Assembly (NCBI RefSeq): GCF_008369115.1
Contig: NZ_VOAZ01000002.1
Coordinates: 310,001 to 374,000 of the forward strand
Source of the DNA: Psychrobacter sp. ANT_WB68
GTDB lineage: Bacteria > Pseudomonadota > Gammaproteobacteria > Pseudomonadales > Moraxellaceae
Length of the DNA stretch: 64,000 nt
Direction: 5' to 3'
Shown here: positions 40,728 to 50,540 of the stretch, piece by piece
Layout: the number at the start of each line of letters is the position of its first letter
How positions within the stretch are numbered: position 1 is the first letter of the stretch
Made by a program: the position numbers and the translations under genes
Notes under the pieces: model-generated
What the model was told of the DNA's origin: nothing
The model's database searches: none
What the model saw: the letters and a program-made list of their open reading frames with translations, nothing else

Positions 40728-41840
40728 ATGTCAGAGTTAAAGGCAGATTTATTTGAAAACCCAATGGGATTGCAAGGGTTTGATTTTGTCGAGTTCGCCT
40801 CACCTCAACCACAAGCCGTCGCAGAATTATTTGAGCAGCTGGGTTTTACCCATGTGGCCAATCACCGCTCAAAAGACGTCGCTTTATACCGTCAAGGTGA
40901 TATCAACCTTATCATCAACCGTGAGCCAAAAAGCCAAGCCAGTTACTTCGTTGAAGAGCATGGCGCTGGTGCTTGCAGCATGGGTTTTCGGGTCAAGGAT
41001 TCTAAAAAAGCCTATGAGCTGGCGATTGAAAAAGGCGCGCAGCCAGTAGATGTGCCAACAGGGGTGATGGAGTTAAGACTGCCTGCTATCAAAGGTATCG
41101 GTGGCTCGCTTATCTATTTGATTGACCGTTTTAAAGACGGCGAATCTATCTATGACGTCGATTTTGAATTCTTACCAGATATTGACAGACGCCCTGCAGG
41201 TTATGGCTTTAAAGTTATCGACCATCTAACGCATAACGTTTATCGCGGTCGTATGGCGTATTGGGCAAACTTCTATGAGCGCATCTTTAACTTCCGTGAA
41301 ATCCGTTATTTTGATATCAAAGGCGAGTATACCGGACTGACCAGTAAAGCGATGACCGCCCCTGATGGCAAAATCCGTATTCCGTTAAATGAAGAGTCTA
41401 AGCAAGGCGGCGGACAAATCGAAGAATATTTGATGCACTTTAATGGTGAAGGTATCCAGCATATTGCTTTAGCCAGTGATGACTTATTTGCCAGTATCGA
41501 TAAGCTAAAAGCTGCCGGTATTCCGTTGATGACAGCGCCGAATGAGACCTATTATAAAATGCTGGATGAGCGCCTACCAGGTCATGGTGAGAATATCTCT
41601 GAGCTACAGATGCGCGGTATCTTGCTAGATGGTACCACTGAGGGCAATGTTCCGCGTCTGCTCCTGCAGATTTTCTCTGAAACTATTTTAGGTAGCCCAG
41701 TTTTCTTTGAGTTTATCCAACGTAAAGGTGATTACGAAGAAGGTTTTGGTGAAGGTAACTTTAAAGCACTGTTTGAGTCTATTGAGCGTGACCAAGTCCG
41801 TCGCGGCGCCATTGGTCAGTCAGAGACAGAAGCACTGTAA
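40728..41840 (+). CDS. hppD: 4-hydroxyphenylpyruvate dioxygenase
   Basis: 371 residues from the ATG at 40728, eight bases after AAGGA; two nearer upstream ATGs and a longer extension are less well spaced. It converts 4-hydroxyphenylpyruvate to homogentisate with Fe(II) and O2. Iron ligands are in '[15 protein letters not shown]', '[13 protein letters not shown]' and '[24 protein letters not shown]'. Ordinary bacterial length. Confidence 0.96.
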   Translation: MSELKADLFENPMGLQGFDFVEFASPQPQAVAELFEQLGFTHVANHRSKDVALYRQGDINLIINREPKSQASYFVEEHGAGACSMGFRVKDSKKAYELAIEKGAQPVDVPTGVMELRLPAIKGIGGSLIYLIDRFKDGESIYDVDFEFLPDIDRRPAGYGFKVIDHLTHNVYRGRMAYWANFYERIFNFREIRYFDIKGEYTGLTSKAMTAPDGKIRIPLNEESKQGGGQIEEYLMHFNGEGIQHIALASDDLFASIDKLKAAGIPLMTAPNETYYKMLDERLPGHGENISELQMRGILLDGTTEGNVPRLLLQIFSETILGSPVFFEFIQRKGDYEEGFGEGNFKALFESIERDQVRRGAIGQSETEAL

Positions 41841-41875
41841 TTTAGCAGAGCTCAGAATAAGAAGAAGTTACGAAT

Positions 41876-41904
41876 AGACAAGACGAAAGGATGCCGTCTT
41901 GTCT
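41876..41904 (+). terminator. Perfect 10-bp hairpin after hppD, without T tract
   Basis: AGACAAGACG (41876-41885) pairs with CGTCTTGTCT (41895-41904). No T run follows, so it may stabilise the 3' end or act as an inefficient terminator ahead of phhA. Confidence 0.5.
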
Positions 41905-42050
41905 TCATGAGCCGTCATTATGATGACAGTCATTTTGGAATACCGGTTTAGTTAAGCTTATTTACACTTAGTTTAACTAAGGTATCTTTACGACAGGTTA
42001 ATGTAATGATGCAAAGCTAATGTACCCACGGCAATAAAAGGAATACAGGC

Positions 42051-43016
42051 ATGGAGCGCCTATCACAGACAACGTCTCATAGTAAAACCGTCAGTGCCAA
42101 TAGTGTGGTTTCAACACCACTAGCGACTGATGCGTCTCATCTCGACAATACAACTCCTAAAAAGCAGCCTTATTTATCGCGTCAACCAGACAGTGATGGT
42201 CATATTCATTACAGTGCAGATGAAAATACGATGTGGCAAGCGCTGCTTGAACGTCAAGCCAAGCAAATACATAATCGTGCCTGCTCGGCATATCTAGATG
42301 GGCTTGAAGAACTGAATTTACCATCGACACATATCCCGCAGCTACATGATATCGATGAGGTGCTGCAATCCACTACCGGTTGGAAAACTGCTGCGGTTCC
42401 TGCGCTCATCAGCTTTGGTAAGTTTTTTAAACTACTGGCCAATAAATCTTTTCCTGTCGCGACTTTTATCCGTCGATTCGAAGACATGGACTATATAGAA
42501 GAGCCTGATATCTTTCATGAAATCGCTGGACATTGTCCACTACTGACCCATCCTGCTTTTGCGGCCTTTAATGAGACCTATGGCAAGCTGGGTCTGAATG
42601 CCAGTAAAGAAGAAAGGTGGTTTTTGGCACGGCTTTATTGGTTTACCATCGAGTTTGGCTTGGTTGGTAATCGTCCTGAAAATCGCAGAATCTATGGCGG
42701 TGGCATCTTAAGCTCACCCTCTGAAACCCTCTACGCGCTCAGTGGTGATGAACAACAGCAATCTCAGCCCCAACAGCCTCAATGCAAACAACCTCAATAT
42801 GAGCAGCCCCATTACCAACGACCTGAGTATAGAGCGTTTGACTTGCTGGATGTGCTACGTACGCCTTATCGTATTGATCATATTCAGCCGATTTATTATG
42901 TGATTGATGATTTAAATACGCTATTTGACATCGTCAATAGCGATATTATGAGAGTGGTTAAACAAGCGATGTCACTTGGATTGTTTGAACCCACTTATGG
43001 GGTAAAAAACTCCTAA
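42051..43016 (+). CDS. phhA: Phenylalanine-4-hydroxylase
   Basis: 321 residues. Hydroxylates phenylalanine to tyrosine with tetrahydropterin, Fe(II) and O2. Core signatures: 'YIEEPDIFHEIAGHCPLLTHPAFAAF' (iron ligands His-x4-His) and 'RLYWFTIEFGLVGN' (Glu ligand). The protein is longer than typical bacterial enzymes because of a polar N-terminus (about 50 residues) and a Gln/Pro-rich insertion near residues 238-262 (QQSQPQQPQCKQPQYEQPHY). AAAGGAATACAGGC precedes the ATG. phhB follows, encoding cofactor recycling. Confidence 0.95.
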   Translation: MERLSQTTSHSKTVSANSVVSTPLATDASHLDNTTPKKQPYLSRQPDSDGHIHYSADENTMWQALLERQAKQIHNRACSAYLDGLEELNLPSTHIPQLHDIDEVLQSTTGWKTAAVPALISFGKFFKLLANKSFPVATFIRRFEDMDYIEEPDIFHEIAGHCPLLTHPAFAAFNETYGKLGLNASKEERWFLARLYWFTIEFGLVGNRPENRRIYGGGILSSPSETLYALSGDEQQQSQPQQPQCKQPQYEQPHYQRPEYRAFDLLDVLRTPYRIDHIQPIYYVIDDLNTLFDIVNSDIMRVVKQAMSLGLFEPTYGVKNS

Positions 43017-43161
43017 ACGATTGAGGAAAAAGCTTGGCATTATTTAAGACCTTGCACTATTTAAAACGTGGCATTGTCTAAATAGTTCGGTGCTGAAGTA
43101 ATAGCGTCAACAAGGACGTTCGTTTATTAACAAATAATAGTTAACATAAAAGGAAATTATA

Positions 43162-43503
43162 ATGACTACATTATCACAAGCCAGCTGTGAAGCCTGCCGT
43201 ATCGGCGCACCGACCGTCGACGATACGGAAGCACGCGAGCTATTACAACAAATCCCTGATTGGTCGCTCATCGAAGTCGACGGCATCAAGCAATTACAGC
43301 GTCAATATAAATTCAAGAATTTCGTTACAGCAATGGCATTTGCCAACGAGCTTGCAGACATCGCTGAAGCAGAAGGGCATCATCCGGGTATTTTGGTAGA
43401 GTGGGGCAAGGTGACAGTCACTTGGTGGTCACATAGCATTAAAGGTCTGCATCGCAATGATTTTGTCATGGCAGCCAAGACCGATAGCCTAACGGGTAAG
43501 TGA
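43162..43503 (+). CDS. phhB: Pterin-4a-carbinolamine dehydratase
   Basis: 113 residues. Dehydrates the carbinolamine formed by PhhA and so recycles the pterin cofactor. Signatures: '[56 protein letters not shown]'. AAGGAAATTATA before the ATG. Downstream of phhA by 145 bases. Confidence 0.96.
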   Translation: MTTLSQASCEACRIGAPTVDDTEARELLQQIPDWSLIEVDGIKQLQRQYKFKNFVTAMAFANELADIAEAEGHHPGILVEWGKVTVTWWSHSIKGLHRNDFVMAAKTDSLTGK

Positions 43504-43599
43504 TGAGGGTGGCAATAAGCATTGCAACTCATTAAACTTGTCCAACCCAAAACCAACCCTAACGCCAGAATATATATGATGGCACCATAAGGATGTGTT

Positions 43600-45033
43600 A
43601 TGCCTCCACAAGTACTTACTGAGCTATCTCCTAAGGTAGCTTTTATCATTGCTAGCGTTGTCATCGCGATTATGGGTGTGACCATGATCGGCTTTGGCTG
43701 GGTGCCGCATCTGTCATTGATGCTTGCTATCGTTGTTTTATTAGGCCTTGGTATGTATAAGGGTCTAAGTTTCGAGAAGATGCAAGAGCAGATGTCGTCG
43801 GGCGTTGTCAGTGGTATCGGTGCTATTTATTTATTATTTTTTATTGGATTGCTGGTCGCAGCGCTTATGATGTCAGGCGCTATTCCTACCATTATGTATT
43901 ATGGTTTCGATCTTATCTCGCCGCAGTATTATTATATTTCTGCTTTTGTTTTGACTTCAATTATTGGTGTGGCTCTAGGCAGTAGTTTGACCACAGCCGC
44001 GACGCTAGGTGTGGCCTTTATTGGTATGAGCAATGCCTTTGATGCCAATGTCGCAATTGCTGCTGGCGCGGTGGTTTCGGGTGCCTTTTTTGCCGATAAA
44101 ATGTCGCCTTTGTCAGATACTTGTACGCTTGCTTCTTCTGTCGTCGGTATCGATTTATTCGAGCATATTCGCAATATGATGTATACCACGGTACCAGCGT
44201 GGCTCATTACGGCTGGGCTATTTTGGTATTTTTCTGGGCAGACAGGTACCGGCGACTTAGGTCAAGTGACCTTATTGCAATCGCAATTAGTCGATAGCGG
44301 CTTAGTCCATGGTTATGCGGTGCTGCCGTTTGTCTTGCTAGTGGTATTAGCTTTATGCCGAGTAAATGCCATCTATACCATCATTTGTACGATTGCGACC
44401 GCTTTAGTGATTACTTATCTGCATAGTAGCCCAAGTATTGGTCAGCTAGGCGGCTATCTGTTCGCTGGTTATACGCCTGCCGAAAACTTAGAGCTAGGCG
44501 AAGTGGCAGGTATGATTTCACGTGGTGGTATGCAAAGTATGTTCTTTACGCAGACTATTGTGATATTGGCGTTAAGTTTGGGCGGTTTATTACGTGCCTT
44601 GGGCATCTTGCCAGCGTTATTGTTAGGTATTAAACATATGCTGACAAGCTCAGGTCGTGCCATCTTTGCCGCGGCGATGGCGGCTCTAAGCATTAACGTG
44701 CTGATTGGTGAGCAGTATTTGAGTATCTTATTATCAGGGACTGCGTTTCGCCCGACGTTCGAGCGTTTAAATTTACACCCTAAAAACCTATCGCGTACTA
44801 TTGAAGATGCGGGTACGGTTATCAATCCATTAGTACCTTGGAGCGTGTGCGGCGTGTTTATCAGCCAAGCATTAGGTGTTCCCGTGCTCGATTATCTGCC
44901 TTATGCCTTTTTCTGTTATTTATCGCTACTACTAACCATATTGTTTGGCTTTACAGGGATAACGATCACGCGCAAAGATGGGACTAATGTTCGTAAGCAC
45001 CATAAAGCTCAACTAATTCAAGCAGCTAATTAA
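43600..45033 (+). CDS. NhaC-family Na+/H+ antiporter-like transporter
   Basis: 477 residues with about 11-12 hydrophobic segments. NhaC-type motifs: 'FADKMSPLSDTCTLASSVVGIDLFEHI' (about 165) and 'LIGEQYLSILLSGTAFRPTFERLNLHPKNLSRTIEDAGTVINPLVPWSVCG' (about 365-420). Known relatives exchange Na+ for H+ or swap organic acids (malate/lactate). Following phhAB directly (97 bases, AAGGATG ribosome-binding site), it could carry an aromatic amino acid or a pathway acid instead of working as a plain antiporter (inference). Confidence 0.88.
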   Translation: MPPQVLTELSPKVAFIIASVVIAIMGVTMIGFGWVPHLSLMLAIVVLLGLGMYKGLSFEKMQEQMSSGVVSGIGAIYLLFFIGLLVAALMMSGAIPTIMYYGFDLISPQYYYISAFVLTSIIGVALGSSLTTAATLGVAFIGMSNAFDANVAIAAGAVVSGAFFADKMSPLSDTCTLASSVVGIDLFEHIRNMMYTTVPAWLITAGLFWYFSGQTGTGDLGQVTLLQSQLVDSGLVHGYAVLPFVLLVVLALCRVNAIYTIICTIATALVITYLHSSPSIGQLGGYLFAGYTPAENLELGEVAGMISRGGMQSMFFTQTIVILALSLGGLLRALGILPALLLGIKHMLTSSGRAIFAAAMAALSINVLIGEQYLSILLSGTAFRPTFERLNLHPKNLSRTIEDAGTVINPLVPWSVCGVFISQALGVPVLDYLPYAFFCYLSLLLTILFGFTGITITRKDGTNVRKHHKAQLIQAAN

Positions 45034-45078
45034 CGAGAGGCTGTTTTACAAGCTAAGTCCATACAATATGAATTGCTC

Positions 45079-45117
45079 AAAAAAACCACTTTAATCCGAT
45101 TAAAGTGGTTTTTTTTG
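45079..45117 (+). terminator. Strong terminator closing the phh operon
   Basis: Near-perfect palindrome AAAACCACTTTAATC / GATTAAAGTGGTTTT followed by Ts. The rest of 45118-45373 is AT-rich with no gene seen. Confidence 0.9.
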
Positions 45118-45373
45118 AAGCACTATTGACCTTTTTAGCTTTGTATTTGGTATTTATAGTAAGTTTCCAACCCGTGAAAGTATTAGGGTGATAGCGAAAA
45201 AACAAGTGTTTTGGACAATTGAATGATATATCTAAAAGTAACTGAATAAGAGATAATAGGTTTTATAGATGTCTAACCACTAAATATGCGTAGAAAATGC
45301 GGATTTAAATACTGCTGCCGCTTGGTAGTGGCAGAACACTAATAATTTTACTTAAATAAAGAGGCAGCCCTAA

Positions 45374-46078
45374 ATGACCCATAATAATCCATATAACTTA
45401 ATACCCTTGCAGCCTACGGGAAGAAATGACACCAATACTGCGAATACTTATGCGCCTGAAGACATGATTAAAATATACGAGCAGCAGTTTCTTACCGAAG
45501 TACCAGAGGATAAACTCACAGAATTTTTGCCTTTTTTAAAAGCTTTTTATGATATTGATGACCATACATTAGATGTCAGTGCCGTTATTTTCGATGCTAT
45601 CGCTGATTTCTGTATTATTTATAATCATAAAGTTAAAGTAGGGCGTTATCAGATATTAGAAGGATTGGTAAAAGAAGATATTGGAGAAGACGAAAATGAT
45701 GCAGAAGGCGAAAGCTCTGAAGAGGAGCAAGTACAAGCTTATACACTGGAATGTAAGCGTACTTTTTTCATCAATGATGTAGAGCTGCCTTATCATTTTA
45801 ATTTATTTATTCATGGCGATAATTATTCTACCTTGACTAAAAGAGAAAGCTTGTTAGAAAAAATGTACTGGTTTGTCAGTGACAGTTTTAATGAGCAATT
45901 ATTAGATAGCTCTAAAGATACTGAGAGCTTGGCATCTATTAATGAGAAACTGGCAAGCTTGGGTATTCGGGAAATGGATCTGACTACTATTCATGAGCTA
46001 GTGGACTATATAGAAGACAGCATCATAGATGACGCCATGGCAGAAGCCGTTAACAAGCTATTGGATGAAGCCGAGTAG
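45374..46078 (+). CDS. Acidic protein of unknown function
   Basis: 234 residues, GAGGCAGCCC before the ATG and a strong terminator after. No signal peptide, membrane segment or recognised domain. It is very acidic, with a low-complexity centre (about 96-115: KEDIGEDENDAEGESSEEEQ) flanked by folded-looking parts ('VSAVIFDAIADFCIIYNHKVKVGRYQIL', 'VELPYHFNLFIHGDNYSTLTKRESLLEKMYWFV') and an acidic helical C-terminus. Function unknown. Confidence 0.75.
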   Translation: MTHNNPYNLIPLQPTGRNDTNTANTYAPEDMIKIYEQQFLTEVPEDKLTEFLPFLKAFYDIDDHTLDVSAVIFDAIADFCIIYNHKVKVGRYQILEGLVKEDIGEDENDAEGESSEEEQVQAYTLECKRTFFINDVELPYHFNLFIHGDNYSTLTKRESLLEKMYWFVSDSFNEQLLDSSKDTESLASINEKLASLGIREMDLTTIHELVDYIEDSIIDDAMAEAVNKLLDEAE

Positions 46079-46102
46079 AATTGAATATACTTTCCACTGT
46101 TA

Positions 46103-46144
46103 AAAAACGACCACGCTAAGCTAATTAGCGTGGTCGTTTTTTTG
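46103..46144 (+). terminator. Strong terminator after the acidic protein gene
   Basis: A 16-bp stem, AAAACGACCACGCTAA with TTAGCGTGGTCGTTTT, then Ts. Confidence 0.92.
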
Positions 46145-46175
46145 ATAGGATAGCAAATTTTAAACAGCAAGCAAT

Positions 46176-46210
46176 AAAAAACCCTCGTAATCGATAGATG
46201 GCGAGGGTTT
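46176..46210 (-). terminator. Terminator of tRNA-Leu
   Basis: On the minus strand AAACCCTCG and CGAGGGTTT form a stem followed by Ts, seven bases past the tRNA 3' end. Confidence 0.8.
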
Positions 46211-46216
46211 CGTATA

Positions 46217-46303
46217 TGGTACCGGTGGTCGGACTTGAACCGACACGCTTTTAAAGGCAACGGATTTTGAATCCGTCATGTCTACCAATTCCATCACACC
46301 GGC
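46217..46303 (-). tRNA. tRNA-Leu (anticodon CAA)
   Basis: 87 bases including encoded CCA. Minus-strand GCCGGTGTGATGGAATTGG start, anticodon stem-loop ACGGA-TTCAAAA-TCCGT with anticodon CAA, a variable arm (TGCCTTTAAAAGCGT) of class II type, T-loop GTTCGAGTC, and acceptor CACCGGT-A-CCA. It decodes UUG. It lies between convergent protein genes with its own terminator. Confidence 0.96.
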
Positions 46304-46440
46304 GTGTTAGGTGATAAAGTTTATATAATGCAAACATTATCGAATTGGGCTACAGGGTTAACTCTGTATAGGCTGCGTATTATAGCAGCCTATTTTTGAG
46401 CGTCAAGAATTATTTATCATATTTACGATAAAAATTCATT

Positions 46441-47214
46441 TTAACCAACGAAGGCACGTTCGACGGCATAATCCGCTTGCACACCCATGCGTGGAGAAAC
46501 AGTAAGACCAAAGTCATCTAAAATCGCTGACACTTCGGCGTTAAAAGGCATGCTACCGCAAATCATGACACGATCGTCGTCTTTATTCATAGGAGGCAAA
46601 CCAATATCTTCAAAGAACTTACCAGATTTCATAAGGTCAGTGATACGTCCGGTATTTCTAAAGTCTTCACGCGTGACGGTAGGGTAGTAAATAAACTTCT
46701 CGCGGTACCATTCGCCAAACAGCTCATCATTAGGCAACTCATTTTCAAACATTTCACGATAGGCTAAGTCTTTGACCTGACGCACGCCGTGTACCAAAAT
46801 AATTTTGTCAAAACGCTCATAGACTTCAGGGTCACGTGACAAGGCTAAAAATGGTGCAAGTCCCGTGCCAGTTGATAGCATATATAAATGCTTACCCGGT
46901 AATAAATCATCTAGTACCAAAGTGCCTGTGGGTTTTTTACTGACCAATAATTCATCGCCAACTTTGATATGCTGCAAACGCGAGGTCAATGGGCCATCTT
47001 GTACTTTAATAGAGAAAAATTCCAGATGCTCTTCATAGTTAGGGCTGGCAATCGAGTAAGCGCGCAATAGCGGTCTACCATCGACAACGATACCAATCAT
47101 CGCAAACTCGCCATTACGGAAGCGTAAGCCATCGTCGCGCGTGGTTTTGATGCTGAATAGAGAGTCATTCCAATGATGAACCTCTGTGACCGTTTCGGTG
47201 CGGAGTTTTGACAT
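46441..47214 (-). CDS. fpr: Ferredoxin/flavodoxin-NADP+ reductase
   Basis: 257 residues. FAD-binding 'GRPLLRAYSIASPNYEEHLEFFSIKV' (about 45-75), NADP-binding 'LYMLSTGTGLAPFLALSRD' (about 110) and 'DRVMICGSMPFNAEVSAILDDFG', with the C-terminal 'GVQADYAVERAFVG' typical of the proteobacterial FprA type. It exchanges electrons between NADPH and ferredoxin or flavodoxin in the cytoplasm. Confidence 0.95.
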   Translation of the reverse strand: MSKLRTETVTEVHHWNDSLFSIKTTRDDGLRFRNGEFAMIGIVVDGRPLLRAYSIASPNYEEHLEFFSIKVQDGPLTSRLQHIKVGDELLVSKKPTGTLVLDDLLPGKHLYMLSTGTGLAPFLALSRDPEVYERFDKIILVHGVRQVKDLAYREMFENELPNDELFGEWYREKFIYYPTVTREDFRNTGRITDLMKSGKFFEDIGLPPMNKDDDRVMICGSMPFNAEVSAILDDFGLTVSPRMGVQADYAVERAFVG

Positions 47215-47643
47215 AAAGCCCTCGTTAGTAAGTGGTAATGTGTATTCGCAAATTGAAATCTGTGTTAAATAAAAAAGTTTAACGTTATGTAACGTTTTAA
47301 TAAAATAAAGATTTTATTGAGTCAGACAAGCAAATGGCGCCAGCAAAAACCGTTATTTTAACATTATTATCAGGTTTTATAAGACGTCAGGTTTTATCAA
47401 ATCAGCCTTGTTCATAGAGTAAGTCTTGATGCCCGTACTTTATGAATGAAGGCTTTGTGAGTGCAACTGTATGAATGCAAGCCATTCTCAATAAATTTCT
47501 CGCTCATCATAACAAACTTTAAAGTAAAAATCCGTCTGGCTGCCTGTCTGTAGCATGATAAAATGGAATATCGTTAGCGAATAATTTTCTATGATTGGCG
47601 CGTGCCATTTATTATCAGCCATTTATTTCTTGGGATTGGATTT
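47215..47643. other. Non-coding spacer of 429 bases
   Basis: AT-rich spacer between divergent fpr and trmO. It includes a run of poly-A/T around 47270-47310. No RNA gene, repeat or hairpin could be supported. Confidence 0.5.
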
Positions 47644-48525
47644 ATGACTTGTCAGACTACGGCACATTTAAGTCATCATATTTCGCCTATTATTGGCTAC
47701 CATCGTGCACCGCTGTCGCAAAAATTTGGCGCCCCAAGGCAGCCAAATTTGGTGGCGCTCACCAGTGTGATTGAGATGATTGCGCCGTATGATACGCCAG
47801 CCGCATTTATCGGATTGGAAGACTTTAGCCACATTTGGGTCAGTTGGCAGTTTCATCATAACTATCTATATAAAGACAAGTTATATAAAGACAAGCAGAC
47901 CAGTTTAGATAACCATAATCAGCAAGAGAAAGTCGATAGCGCTTTTCGCCCGCAAGTTCGCCCGCCACGCTTGGGTGGCAATCAAAAAATCGGCGTGTTT
48001 GCCAGTCGCAGTATGTATCGTCCATCCGCGCTTGGATTGTCTGTGGTAAAAATTGAACGCATTGAGATTGTACAAGATCGAGTGTTACTTATTATCAATG
48101 GTGCTGATATGATAGATGGTACGCCCATCATCGATATCAAACCTTATGTGGCTTATAGTGATGCGCTACCTGATGCACAAAGCGGCTTTGCACCCTCTGC
48201 GCCACACTTATTGGATGTGACTGTTACTGAATTGGCTTATGAGCAGTTTATACAAATTATAGCCAATCAGATTATTCATAGTGAAACAGAGGAAAGCGCT
48301 AAAAATAAGCAACCATCAGTCAAAGAATTGATTGATAAAATCCAAAGTCAGTTAGTAATGCCTGATCTTGATACTATCAAAGCCTTGATAGCCCAAGACC
48401 CGCGCCCCGCTTATCGGCGTACAGAGACACATGCGTCATTTGTTATGCGCTATAAGTCTGTTGATGTCAGCTTTCAATTGCTGGAATCAGGTGAATTACA
48501 GATAACGAATATCGTCAAAATATAG
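47644..48525 (+). CDS. trmO: tRNA (N6-threonylcarbamoyladenosine(37)-N6)-methyltransferase TrmO
   Basis: 293 residues from the ATG at 47644; the upstream in-frame extension is hydrophobic and not family-like. UPF0066/TsaA barrel: 'PIIGYHRAPLSQKFGAPRQPNL', 'FIGLEDFSHIWVSWQFHHN' and 'GVFASRSMYRPSALGLSVVKI'. It methylates t6A37 with SAM. A short in-frame duplication of about 15 bases gives YKDKLYKDKQ near residue 78. A polar insertion lies near residue 215. Confidence 0.92.
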   Translation: MTCQTTAHLSHHISPIIGYHRAPLSQKFGAPRQPNLVALTSVIEMIAPYDTPAAFIGLEDFSHIWVSWQFHHNYLYKDKLYKDKQTSLDNHNQQEKVDSAFRPQVRPPRLGGNQKIGVFASRSMYRPSALGLSVVKIERIEIVQDRVLLIINGADMIDGTPIIDIKPYVAYSDALPDAQSGFAPSAPHLLDVTVTELAYEQFIQIIANQIIHSETEESAKNKQPSVKELIDKIQSQLVMPDLDTIKALIAQDPRPAYRRTETHASFVMRYKSVDVSFQLLESGELQITNIVKI

Positions 48526-48579
48526 TTAAAGTAAATATCGCCGCCGACCAAATGCTCTAAACCATAGAAGAAGACAACT

Positions 48580-50367
48580 ATGCCTGCTCAAAAATATTCA
48601 ATAGTGATTGATTTACGTTGGTGCCTAGATGAATTGTTGGCAGACAGGGTGATTGATCAGCGGGGCTATAATCTGGTCATTACCAGCCGCCGTAATAAGG
48701 CGCAGCATCCGCTCTTGACAATTAGTGAGTTTGGGCTACCAAATGGTCATGCGCTTGATAGTAATTCTGAGAATAAATTAACGCTGGCGTGGCTCAATCA
48801 ATGGTTGGCTGCCAAAGCAGATATGCCGCTAGTGCGTATTGACCCGTTAAAGGTCGATGTACCGGCAGTAACGCAGCTGATGTCGTTTGAGTATGCACGC
48901 TCGCAGCATATTTTACCGATTGAAGTAACGCTTGATGAAGTGGTTATCGGTACCGATCAACCGTTTTATACCGATTGGCATGGCAATATTGAAAAACTTA
49001 TTAAGTCAAAAAGCTATCGTACGGTCTTTATTAATCCTGAACAAATCAATCGCTATCGGCAGGAGTTTTATCAAGTCACGCAAGCGATTGCGGGGGCTAA
49101 CTCCCTACATAAACGTGCCGCAGCGGATGTGACCAATGTCGAAGCCTTGTTGCAGCTAGGCGATAACACCAATCCCGATGCCAATGACCAACATATTGTC
49201 AAAGTCGTCGATTGGCTGTTGCAATATGCCTTTGAGCAGCGCGCCAGTGACATTCATCTAGAGCCACGCCGCGAGACAGGGAAGGTGCGCTTTCGTATTG
49301 ATGGCGTGCTGCATAGTGTGTATGAGATGCCACTCGCCATTATAGTGGCGGTGACCGCACGTATTAAAATACTAGGGCGGCTCAATGTGGCAGAAAAACG
49401 TAAACCGCAGGATGGACGATTAAAAACCCGTACGCCCAAAGGGTTAGAGACGGAACTGCGTCTCTCTACTATGCCGACTGCTTTTGGTGAGAAGCTTGTG
49501 ATGCGGGTGTTTGACCCAGAAGTATTGGTGCGCTCGTTTGCCCAGCTTGGATTATCGGGTAAGCAGCTTGATACTTGGCATGAGCTGACCGCACATCCAA
49601 ATGGCATTATATTGGTCACTGGTCCGACGGGCTCAGGTAAAACGACCACTTTATATAGTACGCTTAAGCAACTCGCCACTGAGCAGGTCAATGTCTGTAC
49701 GATTGAAGATCCGATTGAGATGATTGAGCCAGCCTTTAATCAAATGCAGGTCAATCCAGGGGTTGATTTACATTTCGCCGATGGTATTCGCTCCTTGATG
49801 CGTCAAGACCCTGATATCATTATGGTTGGCGAGATTCGTGATGCTGAGACCGCAAATATGGCGGTACAAGCATCTTTAACGGGGCATTTGGTACTTTCAA
49901 CGTTGCATACCAATGATGCACCCAGTTCAATTACTCGTCTGCATGACCTGGGTATTCAGCCATTTTTAACCTCAGCGACTATTTTGGGCGTCATGGCGCA
50001 GCGTCTGTTACGGACATTATGCCCGCACTGTAAGCAAGCGGTTGATGTTACGCCAGATAGCGAGATTGCTATTCAGTGGCAAGAATTGGTTCAGCCTTGG
50101 CGCGCATCAGCGCCAGCCCAAGTTTATACAGCGCAGGGCTGCGAGCATTGCCGCCATACGGGTTATCAAGGTAGGATTGGTCTGTATGAAATCATGCCAT
50201 TATCCAATGAGCTAAAAAAACTGGTCGCCGCCGATGCCAATCTAGATGTGCTCAAGCAGCAAGCTTACCGTGAAGGTGTGCAGCCATTGCGATTATCAGG
50301 AGCAAAGCGTATTAGCGAAGGGCTAACAACCATAGAAGAGGTCATGCGCGTGGTGCCATTACATTGA
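48580..50367 (+). CDS. gspE: Type II secretion ATPase GspE
   Basis: 595 residues. N-terminal domain, then the ATPase core with 'RASDIHLEPRRETGKVRFRIDGVL', Walker A GPTGSGKTTTLYSTL (about 350), Asp box 'VCTIEDPIEMIEPAFNQMQVNP', Walker B 'LMRQDPDIIMVGEIRDAETA' and a Zn-binding 'CPHC'...'CEHC' (about 481-530). It powers pseudopilus assembly from the cytoplasmic face. The pseudopilin genes gspHIJK are about 2 kb downstream and no pil genes are near, favouring GspE over PilB. gspF and the secretin are not in the window. Confidence 0.88.
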   Translation: MPAQKYSIVIDLRWCLDELLADRVIDQRGYNLVITSRRNKAQHPLLTISEFGLPNGHALDSNSENKLTLAWLNQWLAAKADMPLVRIDPLKVDVPAVTQLMSFEYARSQHILPIEVTLDEVVIGTDQPFYTDWHGNIEKLIKSKSYRTVFINPEQINRYRQEFYQVTQAIAGANSLHKRAAADVTNVEALLQLGDNTNPDANDQHIVKVVDWLLQYAFEQRASDIHLEPRRETGKVRFRIDGVLHSVYEMPLAIIVAVTARIKILGRLNVAEKRKPQDGRLKTRTPKGLETELRLSTMPTAFGEKLVMRVFDPEVLVRSFAQLGLSGKQLDTWHELTAHPNGIILVTGPTGSGKTTTLYSTLKQLATEQVNVCTIEDPIEMIEPAFNQMQVNPGVDLHFADGIRSLMRQDPDIIMVGEIRDAETANMAVQASLTGHLVLSTLHTNDAPSSITRLHDLGIQPFLTSATILGVMAQRLLRTLCPHCKQAVDVTPDSEIAIQWQELVQPWRASAPAQVYTAQGCEHCRHTGYQGRIGLYEIMPLSNELKKLVAADANLDVLKQQAYREGVQPLRLSGAKRISEGLTTIEEVMRVVPLH

Positions 50368-50540
50368 GAAATGCCTTTAAAGTATATGCTGCGATAACAA
50401 TGAGGTTTAAAAATACTTATATAGACGTTCGTTAAACAAGAATTGAAAAGCATGCTTATCAGGGCAATTAATACTATTACGATAACCAAATACAGATTTT
50501 AAGATATTCCATTTATTGATTTTTATTAAAGAGATTATTT

